Below the pieces are notes generated by a model that saw nothing but the letters and a program-made list of their open reading frames with translations, did not search any database and was not told the origin of the DNA. A DNA stretch of 64,000 nt from Candidatus Palauibacter poriticola (GTDB lineage: Bacteria; Gemmatimonadota; Gemmatimonadetes; Palauibacterales; Palauibacteraceae), in contig JAAXHJ010000066.1 of the NCBI GenBank assembly GCA_012270965.1, forward strand, positions 157,494 to 221,493. Direction: 5' to 3'. The position numbers and the translations under genes were made by a program. This document shows, in pieces, positions 8,424 through 17,185 of this stretch (within the stretch, counting starts at the first letter, position 1; the number at the start of each line of letters is the position of its first letter).

Positions 8424-9373
8424 GATGTGCCCCCCCTGCCGTGATGTCGTCCGGATGCGGTCGGCGGACGATGAGCCGCTCGCCGGCTCCCGGCAAGCGT
8501 CCAGGCCACGCCCGCGCGAAGGTTCCAGTCGCCGCTCGGCACCGTGGTTCCGTGCCCGAGCCCGGCGTCGATGGCGAGCGGTCCGCGCCGCCATTCCACG
8601 GTCGCGCGGAGTTCTCCGCGGTCGCCGGTGCCGAGCGGCGACACCCTCCTCGTGCTGGCCCGGCCGCGCGCGCCGACCGACAGTCGCCAGCCCGGGGCCG
8701 CGTCCCACAGCGCTTCGAAGGCGTAGGCGAACGCATCGTTCTGCTCGAAGGGCTCGAGCGGCGCTTCCAGGATGCCGACACCGAACCAGCCGGTCGCGCG
8801 CCAACGCGCGGAGACCCACGAGAACAGGGCCGCGATCGTGACGTCGGTCGTGTTCGTGCCGATTCCCTTCGTCTCGTCGGAGTTCGGCAGCTTGACCTCC
8901 ACGTGCCCGCCGGCCGAGAACCCCGCGGGTCCTCCGAGAGGGGCGAGGGAGATGGCGAGTTCGAAATCGCCCGCGTCGCGCGTGTTTCCGTCTCGCACAG
9001 AGGGGTCAAGCTCGATGGCGGGAGCCGGATCTCGCGTCTCGATAGAGAGACTCTTCCGGGCCGCCCCCCTCAGTTCGAGCACCGTGCGCGGCCCGATCGC
9101 CCAAGCGGCATGGAGCACCGGGAAGGCGCTTAGGTCTCCTACAAGTCCGGCCAGCGGAAAGGCGGCGTTCGTCGTGCGCGTGAAGCCGATACCGATCAAG
9201 GTCTCGCCGCCCCCCACCCCCGCGGGCTGCACGAGAGCATCGCGCTTCAGTTGCGCCGCCGCCGGCCCGGCGAGCGCAACGCCGAGCACCGCGGCAACAC
9301 ACGACGAGAGCCCGGCGCGCGTAAGCCAAGCTCTAGCAGCCCATGGCGAAACCCCACTGCGTTCGAGCGGCAC
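8420..9373 (-). CDS. Predicted outer-membrane beta-barrel protein
   Basis: About 317 residues with a signal peptide (SSCVAAVLGVALAGPAAAQ). Long alternating amphipathic strands run to the C-terminus (for example GDWNLRAGVAWTL), as in small outer-membrane barrels. The only in-frame start codons before the signal peptide lie inside a dispersed palindromic repeat; the GTG at 9373 is the best guess. The stop overlaps the cupin start (ATGA), making this the first gene of the operon that ends in the multicopper oxidase. I recognise no named family. The basic tail after residue 290 is unusual for a barrel end. Confidence 0.65.
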   Translation of the reverse strand: MPLERSGVSPWAARAWLTRAGLSSCVAAVLGVALAGPAAAQLKRDALVQPAGVGGGETLIGIGFTRTTNAAFPLAGLVGDLSAFPVLHAAWAIGPRTVLELRGAARKSLSIETRDPAPAIELDPSVRDGNTRDAGDFELAISLAPLGGPAGFSAGGHVEVKLPNSDETKGIGTNTTDVTIAALFSWVSARWRATGWFGVGILEAPLEPFEQNDAFAYAFEALWDAAPGWRLSVGARGRASTRRVSPLGTGDRGELRATVEWRRGPLAIDAGLGHGTTVPSGDWNLRAGVAWTLAGSRRAAHRPPTASGRHHGRGGTS

Positions 9374-9429
9374 CGCATCCCGCCTGAACGCCCGGCCCCG
9401 CGTCGCTCCTCGGTCAAAGAGCGCTGCTA
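9336..9429. repeat. Dispersed palindromic repeat (copy C)
   Basis: Begins TAGCAGCCCATGGCGAAACC and ends GCGCTGCTA, with inverted ends TAGCAGC/GCTGCTA. The interior CGCATCCCGCCTGAACGC is shared with copy A at 54436. It lies over the probable start of the outer-membrane protein gene. Confidence 0.7.
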
Positions 9430-9572
9430 TTCTCCCGCGTCGCTCCTTGTCAGGCGAGCGCTTCACCGCTCTCGGCGCTGAGGCGGGGTGTGCCGCGGAC
9501 TGCCAAGGAGCTGCGGCGAAGTGGACCGTGGGCGGGGAGCCGACCGGCGGGGAGCCGGCCGGCCGGTGCGGC

Positions 9573-10322
9573 TCAGCTTCGAGCCGCCCGCATGATGTCG
9601 TCCACATAGCCGTCGAGTCGCGTGATGACCTCGATCGTCTCGGCCTGCGTCTCGGCATTGGCCAGATCTCTCGCCAGACTGAGGAGCAGCCCGCGGATGG
9701 CGGCCGCATCCCCAGCTCCGATCGCCGGAACCTTCGCCGCGGGTGCCGGGGTCGGAGACGCCGCAGCCGGAGCGGGCGGAGGCGCCGCAGCCGGAGCGGG
9801 CGGAGGCGCCACAGCCGGCGCGGGCGGAGGCGCCACAGCCGGAGCGGGCTCGGCCACAGCCGGCGCGACGGGTCTTGGAGCCTCCGCGGCGGGGGCCAGG
9901 CGCCGCTTCACCTGGAGCGGGTACTTCGCATGGAACTGGCGCGGCGACAACTGGGCGACCGAGGCGTCGATCTCGCAGGCACCCTTGAACAACTCCGCGT
10001 TCTTGACCCCCGGGTTCCTCTTGAGCACGCGCGTCACGTACGCCAGCACCGCCGCACCCGCATCTCCCCTCGGGGCACCTCCCCTTGGGGCACGCGGCCG
10101 CCGCGCCGCCCTCGCCCTTGCCGGCACCGGAACCGCGCTCCCCGCGCCGGCCTCCGCCAGACGGCGCTTGATCTGCAGCGGATACTTCGCGTGGAACTGC
10201 CTCGGGTTCAACTCTCCGATGGTCTTGTCTATGAGTTTCGCCCCTTCGAAGAGCGTCGCGTTCGAGACCCTTGGATCCTTTGTCAGCTCCGATATTATGA
10301 ATTCCATCACGTGCTCGTTCAT
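9573..10322 (-). CDS. Protein with two copies of an unrecognised domain
   Basis: 249 residues. Residues 6-55 and 92-142 are homologous repeats, each a predicted helical bundle ending in the signature PRQFHAKYPLQ(I/V)KRRLA. The two are joined by a basic linker (residues 60-88) and followed by a Pro/Ala tract (PPPAPA units, about 147-198) and a C-terminal helical region (203-249). There is no signal peptide, so it should act in the cytoplasm. The basic signature and small helical size would suit nucleic-acid binding, but that is a guess. The ATG at 10322 follows GAGGAGACACG. It stands alone in its orientation, upstream of the copper-oxidase operon. Confidence 0.8.
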   Translation of the reverse strand: MNEHVMEFIISELTKDPRVSNATLFEGAKLIDKTIGELNPRQFHAKYPLQIKRRLAEAGAGSAVPVPARARAARRPRAPRGGAPRGDAGAAVLAYVTRVLKRNPGVKNAELFKGACEIDASVAQLSPRQFHAKYPLQVKRRLAPAAEAPRPVAPAVAEPAPAVAPPPAPAVAPPPAPAAAPPPAPAAASPTPAPAAKVPAIGAGDAAAIRGLLLSLARDLANAETQAETIEVITRLDGYVDDIMRAARS

Positions 10323-10430
10323 CGTGTCTCCTCGTGTGGGCCCGGGCGCCGGACGATAGAGGGTTGCTGCCGACGCGTGCTTGCGGTGCGGAAAGGCCCA
10401 TTATCTGCCGCGGTGCATCGCAAGTCAACT

Positions 10431-10461
10431 GTAGGGCAGGCCATATGTAGGGCAGGCCATA
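10431..10461. repeat. Tandem 15-bp direct repeat
   Basis: GTAGGGCAGGCCATA occurs twice with one T between copies, in the 394-bp gap between the two-domain protein gene and the PIG-L gene. Confidence 0.85.
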
Positions 10462-10519
10462 GATGCACGACTGGCGCCGCGCCGTGTGGCGAGCACCCCG
10501 TCCCCTAGCGCGGAAGAGC

Positions 10520-10666
10520 GGTGCCCGCGCGCGACCGGGCCGCGCCGAGCGGGCGCGCAGGAAGTGAAGGGAGAATGGGCGGTGCCCGCGCGCGACGGGG
10601 CCGCGCACACTACGGGACATCGACACGTCGGACCCGACGGGGCGTCCGTGCGCGACGGGGCCGCGC
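10520..10666. repeat. Three spaced GCGCGACGGGGCCGCGC repeats
   Basis: A GC-rich unit built on GTGC(CCGC)GCGCGAC(C/G)GGGCCGCGC occurs at about 10520-10545, 10581-10606 and 10648-10666, spaced roughly 61-64 nt. The unit contains a near-palindrome. It sits just upstream of the PIG-L start. Nothing else is recognisable in 10323-10716. Confidence 0.65.
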
Positions 10667-10716
10667 GTCGCGGGCGTCGCTTTCTGCGGCCACCGCGCGG
10701 GCATAGCTTCCCGCCC

Positions 10717-13407
10717 ATGCAACCTCGATGGACGTCCACCGTGATCGCCGTGCTCGGGTGGTGCCTGCTCCCGGCGTTCGCACACGCGCAGGGGTCGCGC
10801 CTCCCCGGCGCGATCGAAGCGGGGCTCATCCTGCGGCAGCTCGATGGGGTGAAGCGGGTCCTCGTCGTGGCGGCGCACCCGGACGACGAGGATACCGCCC
10901 TGCTGACGACACTCCAGCGCGGATGGGGTGTGGAGGCCGCCTACTTCTCGTTTACCAGGGGCGAGGGAGGCCAGAACCTCATCGGCACGGAACTCGGCGA
11001 GGGACTCGGCATTATCCGGTCGGGCGAACTGCTCGCAGCCCGTACGATCGATGGGGCGCAGCAGTTCTTCGGCCGCGCGTTCGACTTCGGCTACTCGAAG
11101 GCGGCGGAGGAGACCTTCGCGAAGTGGCCGCGCGAGCGCGTCCTTTCCGATCTGGTGTGGACCATCCGGCGCTTCCGTCCCCATGTGCTCATTACGATGT
11201 GGAGCGGAGCGGAGAGGGACGGCCACGGACAGCACCAGGTCTCCGGCCTTCTCGCGCGCGAAGCTTTTGACGCGGCGGGAGATGCAACCCGTTTCCCGGA
11301 ACAGGTGGCGGCGGGCGCGGCACCCTGGTCGCCGCTGAAACTGTACCGCCGCCCCCTCTTCGAGCTGGGTGCCACCTCGATCGAAATCGACACGGGCACA
11401 CTCGATCCCCTGCTCGGCCTCACGCACCACCAGGTGGCGATGGACAGCCGCAGCCAGCACCGCTCGCAGGACTTCGGCACGGCGCTGCCGCTCGGTCCGC
11501 GCGTGACTCGACTCTCGCTCGTCTCCTCCCGGGTCGGCGGCTCCCCGACCGATCCGCTGCTGGCGGGGATCGACACGACCTTGGCAAGTCTGGCCGCCGA
11601 CCTGGGCGAGACCGCACGGGTGGACGTTCGTGCGTACCGCGAGGCGATCGCCCGCGCCGGCGGCTCGCTCCACGCGACGAGACCGGAGAGCGCGCTGCCC
11701 TCCCTCGCCGAGGCGCTGCGGCGCTTGGAGCGGCTTCGCGCGGCCGCGCGCACCGGGGGGGAGAGCGAGCTGCGACGCGAACTCGACCGCCGCGCGGGCC
11801 TGCTGACGCGGGCGTTGCTCGCGGTGGCCGGAGTGCGGGTCGAACTGCGGGCGCGCGACGATGTCTTGGTTCCAGGACAGACCGTACTCGTCGAGGCGCG
11901 CGTCTGGAGCGGGGCCGGCGCCACCTTGGAACTCGACCCGCCGGCCATCGAGGCCCCCTCCGGGTGGTCGGTCGAGGGCATCGCCCCGGACGTCGAGACG
12001 GAACCCGACGACGAGGGACCCTTCGCCCGCTTCTTCCGTCGGGAGGACACCGTCTTCGATCCGTCCGTCCGGGCGCGGCTCGGGCCGGGGGAACTCGGGC
12101 TGTGGCGTTACGCCGTCACGGTGCCCGCCGATGAGCCGCCGGCTTCCCCGTGGTTCCTCGAACACCCGCGCGACGGCGACCTGTACCAATGGCCCGCCGC
12201 GCCGGATCTTCGCGCGCTCCCCTTCCGTCCTCCACCCCTTCTGGGCCGCGTGGCCGCGGCCGTTTCGGCGGCGGGCGAACGATTCGACGTCGAGGTCGAG
12301 GATCCGCTGAGGTACCGGGCCGTGGATGGCGCAACGGGAGAGAGCTGGCGACCGCTGCAGGTGGCGCCGCGCATCTCGGTCGCGGCGGCGGCGCCTACGC
12401 TGATCTGGCCCGTCGGCCGCCCGGGTTCACGCGTCCTCGCCTTCCGGATCTCGAGTTTCGCCCGGGACGTGACGGCCGGAGAGATCGGTCTCGACCTGCC
12501 GCCCGGATGGCGCGCGGTGCCCGAGACGACGCCGTTCGAACTCGCCGGCGAGGGAGCGGCTCGGACGGTGGGCTTCACGGTCGAACCCCCGGCGGGAGAG
12601 ACGGAAGGGGAGTTCTTTGCACGGCCGCGGATCCGGATCGCCGGCAACGCGGTTCCCGCCAGGCGCGCGACGATCATCGACTATCCGCACATCGAACCGC
12701 GGCTCCTGGCCGGCGACGCGGCGGTGCGGATCGTGCGCTTCCCCGTCCGAGTCGCGGATCGGCGCATCGGCTACGTGATGGGCTCCGGCGACGACGGACC
12801 CGAAGCCATCCGGCACCTCGGGCTCGAGGTCGAACTCATCGAAGCGGGAGACTGGGAGGCCGAGAGGCTCGACCGGTTCGACACGATCGTGCTCGGCGTC
12901 CGGGCCTACGAGGTGCGCGAGGACCTCATCGCGGCCAACGCGGAACTGCTCGCGTGGGCGGAGCGCGGAGGCACGGTCGTCGTCCAGTACAACCGCTACG
13001 AGTTCAACCGGGGCGCCTACGCACCGTACCCGATCTCTATCGGCCGCCCCGCGCCCCGCGTCACGGAGGAGGATGCCCCGGTCACGTTCGCCGACCCGCG
13101 GGCGCCCGTTCTCAGCGAGCCCAACCGTCTCGGCCCGGCCGACTTTGAAGGCTGGGTCCAAGAGCGCGGGCTGTACTTCCCCGACCAATGGGACGAGAGA
13201 TACCAGGCGCCGCTGGAGATGGCCGACACGGGAGAGCCGCCGAGCCGCGGCGGCCTGCTCGCCGCCCCGCTGGGTCGCGGACTCTACATCCACACATCGC
13301 TCTCCTTCTTCCGCCAGTTGCGCGCGGGGGTGCCCGGCGCCTTTCGTCTGTGGGCGAACCTGCTCTCTCTCGACGGGAGCCGCTGGCGCGAGATCACCGC
13401 CCCGTGA
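10717..13407 (+). CDS. Secreted PIG-L family deacetylase
   Basis: 896 residues with a signal peptide ending FAHAQ. The N-terminal PIG-L/LmbE zinc-hydrolase domain shows AHPDDE (residues 53-58) and HGQHQ (170-174), the standard metal-binding pair. The family removes N-acetyl groups from sugars such as GlcNAc-inositol or GlcNAc-malate. The large C-terminal part (about 320-896) looks like beta-sandwich domains plus a region resembling a ThuA-like/glutamine-amidotransferase fold; it is not catalytically assignable by eye. The ATG at 10717 was chosen because it begins the signal peptide. The stop overlaps the GTG of the next gene (GTGA). Confidence 0.9.
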   Translation: MQPRWTSTVIAVLGWCLLPAFAHAQGSRLPGAIEAGLILRQLDGVKRVLVVAAHPDDEDTALLTTLQRGWGVEAAYFSFTRGEGGQNLIGTELGEGLGIIRSGELLAARTIDGAQQFFGRAFDFGYSKAAEETFAKWPRERVLSDLVWTIRRFRPHVLITMWSGAERDGHGQHQVSGLLAREAFDAAGDATRFPEQVAAGAAPWSPLKLYRRPLFELGATSIEIDTGTLDPLLGLTHHQVAMDSRSQHRSQDFGTALPLGPRVTRLSLVSSRVGGSPTDPLLAGIDTTLASLAADLGETARVDVRAYREAIARAGGSLHATRPESALPSLAEALRRLERLRAAARTGGESELRRELDRRAGLLTRALLAVAGVRVELRARDDVLVPGQTVLVEARVWSGAGATLELDPPAIEAPSGWSVEGIAPDVETEPDDEGPFARFFRREDTVFDPSVRARLGPGELGLWRYAVTVPADEPPASPWFLEHPRDGDLYQWPAAPDLRALPFRPPPLLGRVAAAVSAAGERFDVEVEDPLRYRAVDGATGESWRPLQVAPRISVAAAAPTLIWPVGRPGSRVLAFRISSFARDVTAGEIGLDLPPGWRAVPETTPFELAGEGAARTVGFTVEPPAGETEGEFFARPRIRIAGNAVPARRATIIDYPHIEPRLLAGDAAVRIVRFPVRVADRRIGYVMGSGDDGPEAIRHLGLEVELIEAGDWEAERLDRFDTIVLGVRAYEVREDLIAANAELLAWAERGGTVVVQYNRYEFNRGAYAPYPISIGRPAPRVTEEDAPVTFADPRAPVLSEPNRLGPADFEGWVQERGLYFPDQWDERYQAPLEMADTGEPPSRGGLLAAPLGRGLYIHTSLSFFRQLRAGVPGAFRLWANLLSLDGSRWREITAP

Positions 13408-13586
13408 CGGAACGGCGGGACGAGGCGGAAGGCCGGGACGAGACGGAAGGCCGGGACGAGACGGAGGACCGGATCGGCCCCTTCCGTAGCTGGCGCGCGC
13501 TCTACGTGTCGGTGATCGCCTATACGGCCGGACTCATCCTCCTCCTCTATCTCGCCACGCGACTGCTCGACTTCGGGGTGCCGTGA
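13404..13586 (+). CDS. 60-residue single-pass membrane peptide
   Basis: Begins at a GTG overlapping the PIG-L stop and ends in a TGA overlapping the GTG of the symporter. The N-terminal 20 residues are a charged triplicate repeat of the type RDETEG, encoded by an 18-nt DNA repeat. A single hydrophobic helix follows (ALYVSVIAYTAGLILLLYLA). Exact overlaps on both sides argue that it is translated as part of the PIG-L/symporter operon. It may be an accessory subunit of the symporter. I know no named family. Confidence 0.8.
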   Translation: MTERRDEAEGRDETEGRDETEDRIGPFRSWRALYVSVIAYTAGLILLLYLATRLLDFGVP

Positions 13587-15283
13587 GCGGCCTCGACTGG
13601 CTCGTCTTTGCCGTCTATTTCGGCGCCGTCGTCGCCTTCGCCTGGCACCAGAGCCGAAGAAACCGCGGCGTCGAGGGCTTCTTTCTCGCCAACCGCCGCC
13701 TTGGCTGGGGCGCCATTGGCCTCTCCGTCATGGCGACGCAGGCGAGCGCGATCACCTATATCGGCACAACCGGGCAGGCCTTCGACGACGGGATGGAGTT
13801 CGTCCAGTTCTACCTGGGCCAGCCGATCGCGATGGTCATTCTCTGCGTCGTCTTCGTCCCCTTCTTCTATCGCTCGAAGGTCTTCACCGCCTATGAGTAC
13901 CTCGAACGCCGCTTCGATCCCAGAACCCGGTCGCTGACGAGTTTTCTCTTTCTCGTCTCGCGCGGACTCTCCGCGGGGATCGTCCTCTACGCCCCGGCCA
14001 TCGTACTCTCCGTCATCATGGGCTGGGACGAACGCGTGACGATTCTCGTCATGGGACTCGTTACCGTGGCCTATACGATCATGGGAGGCATCACCGCCGT
14101 CATCTGGACGGATGTGGTGCAGATGATCGTCATGTTCGCCGGCATCGGGATCGCGATCGCGGCGCTGTTCTCGACGCTGCCGGAAGGCGTCGGCCCGGGC
14201 GATGTGGCGTATATTGGCGGGATCCATGAGATGTGGCGCAGCATCGACCTCTCCTGGGATCCAACGAATCGTTACACCCTCTGGTCGGGGCTCATTGGAG
14301 GACTCTTTCTGGCGCTGGGCTACTTCGGGACCGACCAGAGCCAAGTCCAGCGCTATCTCACGGCCAGTTCGCTTCGCCAAAGCCGTCTCTCCCTCATCTT
14401 CAACGCCTTCGTCAAAGTCCCGATGCAGGTCTTCATCCTCGCCATCGGCGTCCTCCTCTATGTCTTCTATCACTTCGAGCGTCCCCCGCTCGTGTTCAAT
14501 TCGGCGGAGGCCGCCATGGTTCGTGAGAGCCCCCGCGCCGCCGCCTTCGCCGCCCTGGAGGCCGAGCACGAACGGGCCCACGAATTACGCCGCGAGAGTA
14601 CCCTGGCGGTGCTGGAGGCACGCCGCGCCGGCGAAGATCCCGCAGCGCTGCAGCGCCGGATCGCCGCGTACGATGACGAACTGGAGCGATTGAGAGAGGC
14701 GTCGAAGTCGCTCGTGGCCGAGGTGCGGGGGTCATCCTCAAACGATGTAAACTATGTCTTCCCGTCCTATCTCATTTCCTATGTCCCCGCCGGTATCCTG
14801 GGACTGCTGATCGCCGTCATCTTCGCAGCCGCGATGTCCTCGCTGGACTCCGAGCTCACGGCCCTGTCCAGCGCCACCGTGATCGACTTCTACCGGAGAC
14901 ACGTGAAACCGCAGGGGACGGACGCGCACTATTTGCTCGTCTCGCGGCTCGCCACCCTGGGCTGGGGCGGGTTCGCCGTGCTTTTCGCGCTTTACGCAGG
15001 CCAGTTGGGGTCGCTCGTCGAAGCGGTCAACGAGGTCGGCTCGATCTTCTACGGCGCGCTGCTGGGCGTCTTCCTCCTTGCCTTTCTCGTGAGGCGGGCG
15101 ACGGCCGCGGGCGCCTTCTACGGGCTCATCTCCTCGATGCTCGCCGTGCTCGCCGTGTCGCGCTTCACGGAGATCGCATGGCTGTGGTACAACGTCGTCG
15201 GGACGCTGGCGGTGCTCGCCGTCGGCTTCGCGCTCCGCGGGCGGGAGCCGTCCGCGCCGCGAGGGTCCGCCACGGTGGGCTGA
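13583..15283 (+). CDS. Sodium:solute symporter (SSS family)
   Basis: 566 residues with roughly 13 membrane helices in the LeuT-like SSS arrangement. Typical landmarks are FFLANRRLGWGAIGLSVMAT near the N-terminus and ALGYFGTDQSQVQRYLTA mid-protein. Between two helices (about residues 312-382) lies a hydrophilic, strongly helical, coiled-coil-like insert rich in Ala, Glu and Arg. The substrate is not deducible. Coupling to a secreted PIG-L deacetylase by overlapping genes suggests uptake of the deacetylated product or a related amino sugar. The GTG start overlaps the upstream stop. Confidence 0.93.
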   Translation: MSGLDWLVFAVYFGAVVAFAWHQSRRNRGVEGFFLANRRLGWGAIGLSVMATQASAITYIGTTGQAFDDGMEFVQFYLGQPIAMVILCVVFVPFFYRSKVFTAYEYLERRFDPRTRSLTSFLFLVSRGLSAGIVLYAPAIVLSVIMGWDERVTILVMGLVTVAYTIMGGITAVIWTDVVQMIVMFAGIGIAIAALFSTLPEGVGPGDVAYIGGIHEMWRSIDLSWDPTNRYTLWSGLIGGLFLALGYFGTDQSQVQRYLTASSLRQSRLSLIFNAFVKVPMQVFILAIGVLLYVFYHFERPPLVFNSAEAAMVRESPRAAAFAALEAEHERAHELRRESTLAVLEARRAGEDPAALQRRIAAYDDELERLREASKSLVAEVRGSSSNDVNYVFPSYLISYVPAGILGLLIAVIFAAAMSSLDSELTALSSATVIDFYRRHVKPQGTDAHYLLVSRLATLGWGGFAVLFALYAGQLGSLVEAVNEVGSIFYGALLGVFLLAFLVRRATAAGAFYGLISSMLAVLAVSRFTEIAWLWYNVVGTLAVLAVGFALRGREPSAPRGSATVG

Positions 15284-15286
15284 GGC

Positions 15287-15323
15287 CCCGTGCGAAGACC
15301 CCGCGTCGGCGCCGAGAGCGCGG
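15287..15323. repeat. Partial dispersed repeat (copy E)
   Basis: The CCGTGCGAAGACCCCGCGTC core followed by GGCGCCGAGAGCGCGG matches the left half of the repeats at 48400 and 54436. It lies just after the symporter stop. The rest of the 15284-15486 gap holds no gene. Confidence 0.5.
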
Positions 15324-15486
15324 AAGCGTCGCGGCGGGCGCGATCCATGGTACGGTTTTCCGCAGGCGGCGGGGGCGGTAGAGTCTCCGCTCGGAAGAGC
15401 GCCGCGCACAACCCCCGGATCCCTTCCGGTTCGACACCCGGTTTTCCTCGGGGGACGGTTCTCATCAACCTCTCAACCTTATCGGG

Positions 15487-17163
15487 ATGAAACGGATGTT
15501 CACGGACGTACAGATCGCCGAGGGCGCGACGCCCCGGCCCATCGCGGAGATCGGGGAGAAGATCGGGCTGGGGCTCGATGAACTCGTGCCCTATGGCCAC
15601 TACAAGGCGAAGGTCGGCCCGGAGTCCATCTTCGATCGTGAGCCCGGATCGGGTCGGCTCGTTCTCGTCACGGGCATCACCCCGACGGCCGCGGGCGAGG
15701 GCAAGACGACCGTCTCCGTGGGGCTCGCCGACGGCCTGCGCCGCGTGGGGGCGAACTCGGTACTCTGCATTCGCGAGCCGAGCCTTGGCCCGGTGTTCGG
15801 CGTCAAGGGGGGAGCCGCCGGCGGGGGATACTCGCAGGTGATCCCGATGGCGGACATCAACCTCCACTTCACGGGGGATCTGCACGCCATCACCTCGGCG
15901 CACGCGCTCCTCTCGGCCGCGCTGGACAACCATCTGCAGCAGGGGAACCGGCTCGGGGTCGATCCGCGCCAGATCACCTGGCGGCGCGCCGTCGATATGA
16001 ACGACCGCGCGCTGCGGAACATCGTCGTCGGGCTCGGAGGCGGAATCCACGGGGTGCCGCGCGAGGACGGCTTCATGATCACGGCCGCCTCGGAGGTGAT
16101 GGCGATCTTCTGCCTCGCCGCCAGCCTCGATGACCTCGAGGAGCGGCTGAGCCGCATCATCGTGGGATACGACTACGGCGGAGAGCCGGTGCGGGCGCGC
16201 GAACTGAATGTGGCGGGCGCCATGACGCTGCTGCTGCGGGAGGCGATCGGACCGAACCTCGTTCAGACGCTGGAGGGGACGCCGGCCTTCGTCCACGGCG
16301 GTCCCTTCGCGAATATCGCCCACGGCTGCAATTCGCTCATGGCGACGCGGGCGGGGCTCGCCTTCGGCGACATCGTGATCACGGAGGCCGGGTTCGGCTC
16401 GGACCTCGGGGCCGAGAAGTTCTTCGACATCAAATGCCGGACGGGAGGCCTGAACCCGGAGGCCACCGTGCTCGTGGCCACGATCCGCGCCCTCAAGCTG
16501 CACGGCGGGGGCGACCGCAACGCGCTCTCGACGCCGGATCCCGATGCCGTCCGCGGCGGGCTCGCAAACCTCGGCGCGCACGTCGAGAACATCCGCGGCT
16601 TCGGCATCGAGCCGGTGGTGGCGATCAACGTGTTCGGCACGGACTCCGATGAGGAGATCACGGCGGTGGCCGAGGCGTGCGAGGAGCTGGGCGCGCCCTG
16701 GGCCCGCGCCGATGGCCATGCGCTGGGCGGCGCCGGCTGCGAAGACCTCGCCCGCGCGCTGCTGGCGGCGCTCGACGAGGGAGGCGCCGCCTTCGCGCCC
16801 AAGTACGATGCGAAGGCTTCGATCGGGGAGAAGATCGAGGCCATCGCCAGGAAGGTGTACGGAGCGGACGGGGTCGACTATGCGGCGCGCGCCTCGAAGG
16901 ACATCCGGCAACTCGAAGCGGCGGGGCTCGGGGATACGCCGGTCTGCATCGCGAAGACGCCGAACAGCCTGAGCGACGACCCGGCGCGCCTCGGACGGCC
17001 GACCGGCTTCCGCATCACGGTTCAGGACGTGCGTCCCTCGGCGGGGGCCGGCTTTGTCGTGGCCAGAGCCGGGACCGTCATGACGATGCCGGGGCTCCCG
17101 CGCGTGCCCGCCGCGGAGGGGATCCGGATCGTCGAGGACGGGAGCGTGGCCGGGCTCTTCTGA
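15487..17163 (+). CDS. fhs: Formate-tetrahydrofolate ligase
   Basis: 558 residues, the normal family length. It makes 10-formyl-THF from formate, ATP and THF in the cytoplasm, feeding purine and one-carbon metabolism. The nucleotide loop TPTAAGEGKTT is at residues 65-75. REPSLGPVFGVKGGAAGGGYSQV and FTGDLHAIT are textbook Fhs signatures, and the C-terminal VVARAGTVMTMPGLPR is also characteristic. The start at 15487 is an ATG; a second ATG three codons on (MFTDVQIAEG) is nearly as likely. It is followed 22 nt later by the phosphoglucose isomerase gene on the same strand. Confidence 0.97.
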   Translation: MKRMFTDVQIAEGATPRPIAEIGEKIGLGLDELVPYGHYKAKVGPESIFDREPGSGRLVLVTGITPTAAGEGKTTVSVGLADGLRRVGANSVLCIREPSLGPVFGVKGGAAGGGYSQVIPMADINLHFTGDLHAITSAHALLSAALDNHLQQGNRLGVDPRQITWRRAVDMNDRALRNIVVGLGGGIHGVPREDGFMITAASEVMAIFCLAASLDDLEERLSRIIVGYDYGGEPVRARELNVAGAMTLLLREAIGPNLVQTLEGTPAFVHGGPFANIAHGCNSLMATRAGLAFGDIVITEAGFGSDLGAEKFFDIKCRTGGLNPEATVLVATIRALKLHGGGDRNALSTPDPDAVRGGLANLGAHVENIRGFGIEPVVAINVFGTDSDEEITAVAEACEELGAPWARADGHALGGAGCEDLARALLAALDEGGAAFAPKYDAKASIGEKIEAIARKVYGADGVDYAARASKDIRQLEAAGLGDTPVCIAKTPNSLSDDPARLGRPTGFRITVQDVRPSAGAGFVVARAGTVMTMPGLPRVPAAEGIRIVEDGSVAGLF

Positions 17164-17185
17164 GCCGCCTGACGCGCCTGAGAAG

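Noticed and set aside
9463-12189. A 908-codon minus-strand frame opposite the PIG-L gene
   Set aside because: It crosses the two-domain protein gene and the antisense of PIG-L, with no ribosome site or motif.
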